A stretch of DNA of 64,000 nt, taken from contig NC_030388.2 of NCBI RefSeq assembly GCF_001625215.2, forward strand, positions 24,292,558-24,356,557, in the 5' to 3' direction. The notes below the pieces were generated by a model. It searched no databases. It was not told where the DNA came from and worked only from the letters and a program-made list of their open reading frames with translations. How positions within the stretch are numbered: the first letter of the stretch is position 1; every line of letters starts with the position of its first letter. Shown here piece after piece: positions 1 through 10,127 of the stretch. The position numbers were made by a program, and so were the translations under genes. The DNA is from Daucus carota subsp. sativus. Lineage: Eukaryota > Streptophyta > Magnoliopsida > Apiales > Apiaceae.

Positions 1-1464
1 CTGCACGTTTCAGAGTTGCCTCCTATTCACTGCTTGGTGGCATGCTAGTTCTGGATTTCGTGCACATTTTGATTTGTTATCTAATTAATTTTAAGGAATC
101 ATATAAATCAAAGAAGACTTGAAAGATGAATGCAACCACTTCTGTTAAAGATTTGAATGGTGTTTGATATAGGACAACATTAAAGTAGCATGGTATAATT
201 GGTAAATGTCTAATAAAACAATCAACAACAAGAGACGATTATAAACTGTCCCATAGGATGGGTTTACAGAGTGTTTAACGCTAAATTAGAACTTGATATT
301 ATTCTGGTGAAGGTAAATACTTGTGTAGTAATATAAGAACTTCCTAAATTAATTCTCAGTGAATTATAACAATCTCTAGCTTAATGAATCCTAAACCCCA
401 GCATTACCTCAAATAAAAGATACATACTGTGGAAGTGTTCACACTAAAGGTAATATATATAGATACCCTCTCGCACCACTGTTGCTAGCTTTGTAATGCT
501 GCATATCACTAACTGCTGGTCTTGTGATTGGCCCTTTTCTTCTTGGTCATTAGCTGCTAGTAGATATTACAGCTTGTACCGGATTTCTCCAGTCCCTGCT
601 ATTTATATCTGAGTATGTGCTTGGTGATAATTAGACCATATTATTAAAATCTTAATTATAATGGTTTTTCATGAAAAATGGAAGGGGGAAAGAAATAAAT
701 GAGACTTTTTCTAATATATCTGGATATTATTGTTTTAATCCTGAACATATGATGTGAAAAAGTGGTTAAAAGTTAAACATAATATTTGAAAGACATGGAA
801 GATAAATCCTATAGGAAATCAGCCCAAAATACTACACTGTTGCGTGTGGGAAATGGGCAACCCTGTGCTTAATAAGTAGCATTTTTTCTGCTGTATGCAG
901 CGCATTATAAGAAATATATTTTCTCCTGCATGCATGTTGTGAGAGACATCATAAAAATTTCAGTGTTTGCCCTATTGGGAGATTGACTTTTCATTAGATG
1001 CGTACTCCAATTGCGTGACCAATATACGAAGGGTCAGACATACAGTTGTGGTATATTAGACAAATTATTATAGTTTTATAGTATCATGGGGATAACCTAA
1101 TCATGTTTCCCAATATATAAGGAAAATGTAAATAATTTTTTTTTTTTGTCTCATTGGAATAGTGATGTTCTCATACACCTTCGTATTTGCAGATGATAAT
1201 GTATCTGATTGCCCCAAAACCTACTTACAAATCATTCATGTCTTTATGTTTTTTTTACCAACTTGGAATTCAATAACACCTATAGTGGTTACATGTGATG
1301 TCCTAGATACACTGTCTCTTTGTTGCCCTTTAGTTAACTTTTTCGTTTTCCTTAATCTGGTAGTATTCAATACTTTAAAGAATCTGTACATGTTAACTTT
1401 GAAATTGAGAAAGTAATATATTGTAATCGTTTTTCTTAATCTGGTAGTATTCATTATATGGCAG
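1..1464 (+). other. Presumed intron of the PWD gene
   Basis: AT-rich DNA upstream of the PWD terminal exon. I read all frames and found no segment resembling PWD coding sequence. A pyrimidine-poor but usable acceptor (GCAG, 1461-1464) marks its 3' end. Upstream exons of the gene must lie outside the window. Confidence 0.5.
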
Positions 1465-2366
1465 TTTACAATGAACAAGGAGTTCCGGCTCTGTTCAAAG
1501 TTCCCGCTGGAGCAGTAATACCTTTTGGCTCTATGGAGTTGGCGCTGAAGCAAAACAACTTAATGGAAGTGTTCAGCTCACTTATTGGGCAGATAGAGTC
1601 GGCCAAAATGGAAGATGGTGAACTTGACAGACTCTGCAATGAACTCCAGGATCTTATATCTTCTGTACATCCTTCAAAAGACATAGTTGAAATCTTAAAA
1701 ACAATTTTTCCTGGTAACACACGATTAATTGTGCGCTCAAGTGCAAATGTTGAGGACTTGGCAGGAATGTCAGCAGCTGGGCTCTATGACTCGATTCCAA
1801 ATGTCAACCTTTCAAGTCCAATAATTTTTGGGGATGCTGTTAGCCGAGTTTGGGCTTCATTATACACCCGTAGAGCTGTTCTAAGTCGTAGAGCTGCTGG
1901 GGTGCCTCAGAAGGAGGCTATGATGTCTATTCTGGTCCAGGAGATGCTGTCGCCTGAACTATCATTTGTACTCCACACACTCAGCCCAACAGATCAAGAC
2001 CACCACTCTGTTGAGGCAGAAATTGCTTCAGGTCTTGGTGAAACTCTTGCGTCAGGAACTCGTGGCACACCCTGGCGTCTATCTTCAGGCAAATTTGATG
2101 GATCAGTACGCACATTAGCATTTGCAAATTTCAGTGAGGAGATGGTTCTTGGTGATGGTCCTGCTAATGGGGAAGTCGTCCGTGTAACTGTTGACTATAG
2201 CAAAAAGCCCTTGACAGTGGACCCAATCTTCCGTCAACAACTTGGTCAGCGTCTTGGTTCTGTAGGTTTCTTCCTGGAGCGCAAGTTCGGCTGCCCACAA
2301 GATGTTGAAGGATGTATGGTCGGCAAAGACATTTATATTGTGCAGACTCGTCCCCAACCACACTGA
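1465..2366 (+). CDS. GWD3: Phosphoglucan water dikinase (PWD/GWD3), C-terminal exon, partial
   Basis: PWD is a plastid starch-metabolism enzyme that phosphorylates the C3 position of glucosyl residues in amylopectin already phosphorylated by GWD1. This exon encodes about 300 residues of the C-terminal PPDK/PEP-synthase-type nucleotide-binding domain. Visible family signatures are [64 protein letters not shown] and the terminal IVQTRPQP. The wording matches PWD rather than GWD1 as I remember the families. The catalytic histidine and the N-terminal CBM20 domain belong to exons outside the window. The exon start is set by GCAG at 1461-1464; an in-frame ATG at 1458 lies just upstream, inside the intron, and is not a translation start. 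The stop is TGA at 2364-2366. No frameshift is seen. Confidence 0.93.
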
Positions 2367-2753
2367 GGAACATGGTTTCCAAAGCAAGAGCCTGCACCTG
2401 TAAAACATGTAAAACTAGTATACATATGACTTCAGTTCTCCCAAGAGGTAAACTTTGGTCCATAATCAGAATAAAATTATGTACAAGTTACTGTACATAT
2501 ACCCTGAATACGTAAAATAAATATATCTTAACTCATATACTTGAGTTCTTTTACAAAAATTACAAGATATCTTTGTATTGTTTTTCCCTACATTCATAGG
2601 CTATTATTTTGTTTTTGGGCTAGGTGTTTTTGTTGGTGATTTACAATTTTAGAAGTGGACTTCACACTTCATCATAGCATGTAAGCGATGCAAGAACCTT
2701 ATATAAATCAGGTAGTATATGTAGTGGTCTAGCGGACATTTTCAAATGATATA

Positions 2754-3058
2754 CTCCCTCCGTCCCTTTTTATCTGTCCATTTTAGAAAAAAAAACACAT
2801 ACCAAGGAATAATTGATTGTATAAACTTTTTCATTAAATACCTCTAATTAATATCTTGAAAATGGTGGAATACCCCTACTTTATGTCTTGAAAACATGAA
2901 TTCAACCAAGTTTTAATTAAGTCAAGCCTTGAAAATTGAAATTGTGGAGATATATTTGAAAAACTATCATTAAATTAGTTTTGAAAGTATAAATGGATTG
3001 ATAAATATGGACAAATTTTTTACTTCCAAAGTGGACAGATAAATAGAGACGGAGGGAG
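2754..3058. mobile_element. Stowaway-type MITE (Tc1/mariner)
   Basis: The left end CTCCCTCCGTCCC (2754) and the right end GGGACGGAGGGAG-like GACGGAGGGAG (to 3058) are inverted copies flanked by TA (2752-2753 and 3059-3060). The inversion extends inward (TATCTGTCCA against TGGACAGATA). It is 305 bp, AT-rich and non-coding, which is classic Stowaway structure. It lies 390 bp downstream of the PWD stop. Confidence 0.9.
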
Positions 3059-3429
3059 TATTATTTAGTCAGAATTGGATGGGAGATTTCAGTGTTGAAA
3101 ACATGAATTGATTCTGAGATTTGAACCACCTACATAAATTTCAGTGTCGAAGCATCCCTTCAACGGTTTTGAAATAGTTAGTTAAACCCATTTTCAGATG
3201 CAGAATTATTCTCCATCAGAAATGGATGTACATACATATCTTATGTTCTTTTCTGTATCCTTAAGTATTATCTTATCCTAGTAGGGTTTCTGTGGAGCTC
3301 TGTTTCCTCAGTGGTGGGAAGTGTATTCAATTTGAGTCACAGAAGTGTTTCACGCTTGTTTAGTTGAATCAGTATCGTATTCCCTCAAACATCAGAAAAT
3401 GATTTTTGGGTCCTGGTCCCTGACAACTG

Positions 3430-3643
3430 GTTGTGGGACAGGTTATTTAACACACGCTTTCAGGGGTGTCGGTTTCAAGGGTCCAGACTAAAACTTCGTT
3501 TTTTTAATAAGTATCCGCTATAATTTTCCTTTCTATCCGCGGAAAATTATAGCGGATTCTTAAAAAAAAAATTCAATCCAGACCCTTGAAATACAGATCT
3601 AATGGTAATGGAGCTGTGTGTTAGATAAAGCCTCCCTGACAAT
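3430..3643. mobile_element. Foldback MITE-like hairpin
   Basis: The termini are imperfect inverted copies around TTATTTAACACACGC (left) and TGTGTTAGATAAAG (right). The core forms a strong hairpin: CGCTATAATTTTCC pairs with GGAAAATTATAGCG around a loop near 3530-3540, and TTTCAAGGGTC pairs with GACCCTTGAAA. I could not fix a target-site duplication, so the superfamily is unassigned. Confidence 0.6.
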
Positions 3644-4738
3644 CTGAGGGATTTATTCTTCATATTCAATCATACATGCACATCTACATGCAACTCACAC
3701 GGGCATAAAATTCTTCCTTGTATTGTGAATTTGAGTTGCAGAATTGCTGGAGTTGGTTTATTATGTCATCAGATTCCCTACTTTCTCTCTGTGTTGCTGA
3801 TTATTATGCAAGCATCAATTTGTTACAGATTTAATGGAATTCTAACAATGGGAAAGAAAGATTTACAAAATCAGGAGGAATAAGAGAAGTGGATTCCTTG
3901 GCCTTCTGGAATTTATCATAATTTTATCGGCTCGTTAAATATTCCGCAGCCATCTTGATATTCGACTAGATAGAATGAAAATTAGCGTTTTCATAGGCTA
4001 AAATCAAATACAATCAATTAAAATTTATAAACTAAAAATAATTCACTAAAATCCTAATTGAATATATTTCTTATTTTTTAATAGTCTCGGACTCGATCCT
4101 TATGATTTCATCCAGGTCGATACTTAAATAATATCCTTTTGTTCTTATAAAATTAATATCAAATCAACAATTAACCCCACTAATTCCTTGTGGCCACCTA
4201 ACATTCAATTTGGACTTGGCAGTGGATGCGAGAATATGTTCGATTTGGCCACTTCTCAATATTTGACATTAGATTATGAATATTAGCTACTTTCCTAAAG
4301 TATTTTATGATTGATTCTTTCTCTCATCCACATAAATTCCAAACACATCATTTATACACTCATCCAAGCCTTGCCTAAAATATATTATTTTATTATTATT
4401 ATTACATATGACAGAGGTTTATTATGAATTCCTCAGACGTAGTGGTAGTGGTAGTGTTATTCCATTCATTCTCTCAACTGTTGACACTAGCTGCCTCATG
4501 TTCGACTCCCCTTCAACACAGAATAAATGTATTATTCAGATTCTCAGCAAACATGCATTTCATGCACCAACTTTTACAATGCTAAAAAGTTGCACTCCCA
4601 CTATAAATATACACTCTGAAATCATGCAACACCAAGTATCTGGGGAAGCTTGCATAGCTCACAAGTTCCTAGTACTAATATTCCCTCTTCCATTTTCCCA
4701 AATTGTGGGAACTTGACATTATTACATTTTTCCCGAAA
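3644..4738. other. Intergenic region upstream of the AVT1-like gene
   Basis: AT-rich sequence with no convincing coding segment. Short open frames near 4400-4720 have no recognisable family and overlap the likely promoter and 5' UTR of the transporter gene. Confidence 0.5.
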
Positions 4739-7269
4739 ATGTTCAAATCGCTTGGAAACTCGGCCTGCCCTGACTCTGCTTGCTGTTGTTTACGTTGTCG
4801 ATCCCAGGTTGCTGCTGACGATCAAGTCACTGATGCAAAGTGGCCGCTAGGGTGTGATGCTTGTCTGGAGGCGAACAAGACATGCACCTGCAGCAAGGTT
4901 ATTGACGATGTGCAGCACAAGGCTAATAGCTCTGTGCTTCATGCAGTTGTCAACATGATAGGAATGCTTATAGGTAATGGTTTTATGAATTAGAATGATA
5001 TTGATCTTAGATTCTTAACTTGTACTCCCTCTGTCCCAACTAGGGATAGGCATTCACCCCGCCCCGCTCGACCCCGATCCGATCCCCGTCCCGTTCGGGT
5101 CGGGGATTCGGCGAATTTTTCGGGGGCGGGCGGGGATCGGGTAAAGTTTTATATAAAATTCGGAGATCGGGGCGGGGGCGGGGTCGGGGATTCGTGTCTC
5201 CCCGCCCCGATCCCCGACCCCGATTGTGTATATATAAAAACAATAATATGTTTATATATATTATACTATATAAATAATTAAAAATAGATAGTTTATATAG
5301 TATTATTAAAATTAAAAAATAATATTTATTTTTATTGGTCGATTATAATTATATTTGTAATATAATATATTTTATAATTTTAAAATTATCTTTTATTTAA
5401 ATTACAAATCAATTTTAATATGATTTGATGTAGAAAATATGAGATAATATCATTTTTATTAGTATATTAGGAGTTAGTATTTTGTTTTTTATTAGAAAGT
5501 ATATTATATAACATAAAGTCATTATTTTTTTATTAAAAAATAAAATTCCTCGAATCCCCGCGGGGATCTCTGTTCGGGGCGGGGATCGGGGGAAAAGAAT
5601 CCCCGTTCGGGGCGGGGTCGGGGATGGGGTTGGAATTCGGGATCGGAGGCGGGGATAGCACTCCCCGACCCCGAAGTGCCCCCGCGCCCATCCCTAATCC
5701 CAACCATTTCTTTACAATTTCCTTTTTAGGATGTCTCGTCCAATTCTTTACATTTCAAAATTTATCAAATATGATAAAATTTTATAATATAAAAATAACT
5801 GCCTCACTACTTTTCTCCACTATACTTATTTATACATATATTAATATATTAATGCTACTGCTGAAAACAGGTCTGGGGCAGCTATCAACCCCCTATGCTC
5901 TCGAAACTGGAGGTTGGGCTTCTGCATTCCTGCTAGTAGGACTAGGAATAGTCTGTGCTTATAGTTCCCATCTACTTGGAAAATGCCTCAACAATTATCC
6001 AAAATCCAAAAATTACCCTGATATAGGATACCAGGCATTTGGAAGACGCGGAAAAGTCATAGCTGCAACCTTCATCTACATGGAAATTTTCATGGCCCTG
6101 GTTTCTTACACAATCTCTCTTCATGACAACCTGAACATTGTTTTCTTAGGTTCACGGATCAATTTGGCATGGCCTTGTTTAACGACTTCTCAGCTCTTGA
6201 CAGTAATAGCTGTTTTAGTGGCCCTTCCTAGTCTCTGGCTGAGAGATCTTTCTTCCATATCCTTTTTATCAACAGCTGGCATTCTCATGTCTCTTGTCAT
6301 TTTTTTAAGTGTGGCATGGACTGCTATTTTCGGAGGGATCGAAGTTAATCAGACGATACCAGTTTTACAGCTTAGGAATATGCCTACTGTATCTGGTCTT
6401 TTTATCTTCAGTTTTGCTGGACATATAGTTTTCCCTAATATTCAAGCAGGAATGAAAGATCCTTCTAAGTTCACCAAGGTTGGATACTCTTTCTTTTCTT
6501 GTAGTCTTTAAAACTAAAACCCGATTTTCATTTTTCATTATTTCACTTTACAAGCAGGGGCGGATCTAACAAGAGACACAGGAAACACGTGTCCCTCTAA
6601 ATTTTTTTTTGAAAATTTTGAAAATATACAAGTGTTTTTCAAAATAAAGGCTTGGTGCCCCCTAGTAAAAAATCCTAGATCCGCCTCTGTATATAGGTTC
6701 AACTAAATCACGATCCTAATATTCTCCATCTGCAGGTAACCATTGTGAGCTTCACACTAGTGACAATGCTCTACACATCCCTAGCTTTTATGGGTGCCAA
6801 AATGTTCGGTCCACACGTAAATGCTCAGATCACTCTCAGTCTCCCAAGAAACCTGATTGTCACCCATATAGCTTTATGGGCAACAGTCCTCACTCCCATG
6901 ACCAAATACGCCTTAGAATTCGCCCCATTTGCTATGCAACTCGAGCACTGCCTTCCCGGCTCCATGAAATCAAGAACAAAGATGATCATCAGGGGCGGAG
7001 TAGGATCAATCTTGCTCCTCCTAATACTAGCTCTTGCTCTTTCCGTCCCATATTTTGAGTATGTTCTTAGCCTAACTGGCTCACTTGTCAGTGTGGGAAT
7101 ATGCATAATATTTCCTTGTGCATTCTACATCAAGATCTTCTGGACCCAGCTTTCGAAGCCGGCTTTGATTCTTAATTTGGTGCTCATTGTGATCGGCTTT
7201 GTTATGGGTGTTTGTGGAACCATTTCTTCGATGAACTATCTCATTGGTAGTATGCAGAGGGGACGGTAA
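4739..7269 (+). CDS. AVT1-type vacuolar amino-acid transporter (AAAP family)
   Basis: Three exons, 4739-4973, 5871-6478 and 6736-7269, join to 1,377 nt, giving 458 aa. Exon 1 ends ATG-CTT-ATA-G before GTAATG. Exon 2 begins GT-CTG-GGG after AACAG, restoring the family motif MIGMLIGLGQLSTPYALE (TM1 of the Aa_trans fold). Further signatures are YPDIGYQAFGRRGK, the EIFMALVSYTISLHDNL membrane segment, and LTPMTKYALEFAPF; about ten hydrophobic segments are visible. AVT1 proteins move neutral amino acids across the tonoplast by proton antiport. The N-terminus is rich in cysteine (CPDSACCCLRC and CDACLEANKTCTCS), which recalls the AVT1H subgroup; this subgroup call is inference. The start is the first in-frame ATG. 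Both introns carry transposons. No disruption is seen in the coding exons. Confidence 0.9.
5025..5040. mobile_element. Broken Stowaway-like end in AVT1 intron 1
   Basis: TA followed by CTCCCTCTGTCCCAAC is a Stowaway left terminus. It is interrupted at 5041 by a hAT-like element, and the same sequence resumes after 5697. I found no matching right terminus before 5870, so this copy is truncated as well as interrupted. Confidence 0.6.
5041..5696. mobile_element. GC-rich hAT-like MITE in AVT1 intron 1
   Basis: The element runs from TAGGGATAGGC to GCGCCCATCCCTA, imperfect inverted ends, and is flanked by 8-bp direct repeats gtcccaac (5033-5040) and atcccaac (5697-5704), one mismatch. An 8-bp duplication is typical of hAT elements. 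The ends are extremely G/C-rich (repeated CCCCGACCCCGATCC and its complement) while the centre is AT-rich. It is inserted inside a Stowaway end, so it is the younger of the two. Confidence 0.8.
6555..6689. mobile_element. Short hAT-like MITE in AVT1 intron 2
   Basis: CAGGGGCGGATCTA at the left and TAGATCCGCCTCTG at the right are inverted copies enclosing 135 bp. CAGGGGCGGA is a common terminus of plant hAT MITEs. The flanking 8-mers (tttacaag and tatatagg) match at only 5 of 8 positions, so the duplication has decayed. It lies 46 bp before the exon 3 acceptor. Confidence 0.75.
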
Positions 7270-7319
7270 AATCTGACCAACATAGCACAACTATACACAC
7301 ATAAGAAGCTTAAAATTTG

Positions 7320-7416
7320 AGCACTGTTGGATAGCTCAGTGGCAGAGAGCTTATCCTCTGTCGTCCGATACTCATTTGTAAGTCTATAAGCCATATTTGT
7401 CAAAAAAAAAAAAAAA
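7320..7416 (+). mobile_element. tRNA-derived SINE with perfect target-site duplication
   Basis: A 97-bp insert starts with a tRNA-like A box (GGATAGCTCAGTGGCAGAG) and ends in a run of 14 A residues. It is bracketed by the perfect 11-bp direct repeat CTTAAAATTTG (7309-7319 and 7417-7427). Poly(A) tail plus duplicated target is the mark of LINE-assisted retrotransposition. The B box is not intact. The body resembles the longer SINE at about 18.9 kb (both have TTATCCTCTG and GTCC). Confidence 0.85.
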
Positions 7417-7937
7417 CTTAAAATTTGGCTAGCTTGCGGAAAAATCACCAGCAGCTACCAATTTCGTTGGAATCTTGTATTAGTGTTGCAACTATAATAT
7501 CCATGAGGATTGACTATGATGAATGAATACATAAACCAAAAGCTTTATCAGTGAGTATTATTTGATACTTCACATTAGCTTGTCACTCCTGATCTGCTTA
7601 TGTTTTGTATCAGTATTAGCAAGGTAAGTTTTACCTTGGATCAAGCTACAAATGTGACATTTCCTTGTTGCAATAATATTTGTTAAAAAAAGGTAAATCA
7701 GATAAAACTTACTCATCCGCATCCATGATGATAATTTCAACATATATATTAAAAATATCTAATGTTTGAATATATATTTTAAAATTTACATTTCCTCTGA
7801 CGTCAACAAGCACCTGGGATAAAATGTGAGATGTTTTCCTCATCCATTCATGTTCATAATTTCTAAAATTATTATTAGAAATTGGACGAATTCTATAATT
7901 TTGCAAGATTTTAATAGAATATAACATATATTTGAAC

Positions 7938-8406
7938 TAGGGTTGTAAGAAGCGGGAATCGGACTCAGTCATCGAAGGCACCGTCCAGGATTAATCGGAT
8001 AATCTGAGATTAATCGGAATGATTAATCGGATCATTAATCGTAACTAAATAAATATTATTTATAAATTTATATATAAGAAAAATATGTTTTATCATATAT
8101 ATAAAACAAATATCATCAACGAATTTAGTAAAAAATAAATTAATATATCATCAACAAATAATATATGTTTTTTTGAAGTTTTCACATGAAAAACTACATT
8201 CTTTTTATTTTTTTTATTTTAGTTAAATTAATTTAAAATTTTCAAAATAAAATTTAATTTTTTATAATTGACAGACTCTTGACCGATTATACCGATTTCT
8301 GACCGATTAATTCGATTTTTTCAAAAAATAATTCTTAACCCGATTAACGCTTAATCAAGACGGAACCCATCCAAACAGCGATTAATCACTGATTTTTAAA
8401 ACACTG
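7938..8406. mobile_element. hAT-like MITE of a GATTAATC-rich family (copy 1)
   Basis: TAGGGTTGTAAGAAGCGGG at the left and TTTTTAAAACACTG at the right are diverged inverted termini. Flanking 8-mers atttgaac (7930-7937) and atttgaaa (8407-8414) match at 7 of 8. Both subterminal regions carry many GATTAATCGG or CCGATTAATC motifs. Related sequence occurs at 25.1-25.4 kb and 26.5-26.7 kb. Confidence 0.75.
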
Positions 8407-8686
8407 ATTTGAAAATAGATTTGAAATTCTTTACATACATTATCAGTAATATAGGTAATATTATTTAAAGGAAAAACTATTTATGAAAAAATTATAATGT
8501 GATTATGTAATTATTTATCCTACATTTTCAAATGTGTATGAAGAAAACTTTACAATTAATCTCAATAACTTACGGGTCAAAATCATCGACAATAATTAAA
8601 ATACATAAATCAGTATTGATAAACTAGTGACAAATATAAAATCAGCCCAATCAATAAATCTGTACAAATAGTTTTTTTTTGCTTTG

Positions 8687-8842
8687 AAAACTGTTTGTTA
8701 AATCTAAAACCAGTTTTTCTGAATAGTAGGGTTTTACCTGAAAAACTGTTTTTAGAAAAGGTAATTGTTTGTTAAATCTAAAAACAGTTTTTCTGAATAA
8801 CAATTTTTACCTGAAAAGCTGTTTTTAGAAAAAGTATGTATT
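8687..8842. repeat. Two-copy tandem repeat, unit about 77 bp
   Basis: TGTTTGTTAAATCTAAAA, AGTTTTTCTGAATA, TACCTGAAAA and CTGTTTTTAGAAAA occur in the same order twice (from about 8690 and 8767). Each unit also contains inverted CTGTTTTT/AAAACAG-type segments. Non-coding, intergenic. Confidence 0.75.
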
Positions 8843-9112
8843 CTCATACTTTTATAAAAAGTTGTTTTCAGCTTTTGTAAGAAACTATTACAAATTTATT
8901 ATCAAATCTCACCAAAAAAATTATTTTTTAATATTATAACTCAAAATAAATAAATTTAAAAAAAATTATCAAATATTTATCTAATTTTTACAACAACATT
9001 TTTTTTACTCACCCATAGCAATTTTTAACCGCACGGTCAAACGGAAGCTGATCGATAGAAGGGCAAAGCCTCACCGCAAAGTCGCAAACAAGTGAACAAC
9101 GCTAACATTGAA

Positions 9113-9129
9113 TGGGCCTTTAAGGCCCA
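9113..9129. promoter_or_regulatory. Palindromic site II (TGGGCC) element, CHERP-like promoter
   Basis: TGGGCCTTTAAGGCCCA is a perfect 17-bp palindrome carrying two opposed TGGGCC site II motifs. Plant TCP factors use such motifs in housekeeping and growth-related promoters. It lies about 130 bp upstream of a likely 5' UTR exon that ends at 9264 (CTGAACAG before GTACTC). Two telo-box motifs (CTAGGGTTTT at 9378 and AAACCCTAG at 9443) lie in the leader intron, a common companion of site II. Confidence 0.55.
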
Positions 9130-10127
9130 GAAGCAGTTGTGGACCAAAACCCAACTTTATTATAACAACAGTAATATACTCTACCTCTGTCCGACGTACA
9201 ACGTTAGCTCCAAACTCCCCACTCCTTGCAAATCTCAAACTCCCAGGAAACAGTCTCTGAACAGGTACTCTGCACTTTCTCCACTGATTTATGCTTATCT
9301 TACATTGTCTACTCATAAGCTGTTTCTAGTGAATTATATGCATATACTTGTATGTATATCTCTAATAGATAGCGATTCTAGGGTTTTGTAGAAAGCGTTT
9401 AATTTTGTGTCAAACGACATCGTTTTCGGGTTCAAATACAGGAAACCCTAGTTTGTGATTACATTTATAGCTGATTAGCGTCTTTTGTAATTTTGATTTT
9501 GTTTTCCTTTTTACAAATTTGGTCACATATACTCTTTTCATATTGTTTACTTATTATTTTCCGTCCACTTCAATTGAGCTCTGGCAATTTTAGGATGTTA
9601 AAAGGGCGCGCTTTACGACATAATAGAATGTGCAGCTCAATTGTAACAAAATTGATGCTTTCCTGGATACAGATGAATGGTTTGTTTTTATTGGATTAGC
9701 TGTCCTATTCTTGATTTGTTATGAATGTCATAGTTACCGTAGAAGCTCTTTACATAAATATACAAATAGTGACTGGTGAAAAGGATGATCAATGTATAAT
9801 TGGGTGTCGTATTGTGTGGATTAAATAAGTGAAGTTTCAAGATCACCTTAGTTTTCTTTAAGTATCAGTAACACTGTTTAATGACTCTAAACAGTCAAAC
9901 TGCACTTGTTGATGGTGTGCAATAAACGTGATTTATTTTGAAGATTTTTTGTGTTCCATTTTGGTGCATATGACTAGGGTGTTTAGAGTCTTTTTCCACT
10001 TCTGTTCCTAGATCTGTTATAGTGGTTCTTCGTTCTGCTACATATAATTAATTTTTGTATTAAATCAGATATATATCTAAAGTTTGCTGGTGTTTGGACC
10101 CATCTAGATTTTTCATCATCAGAGTTG

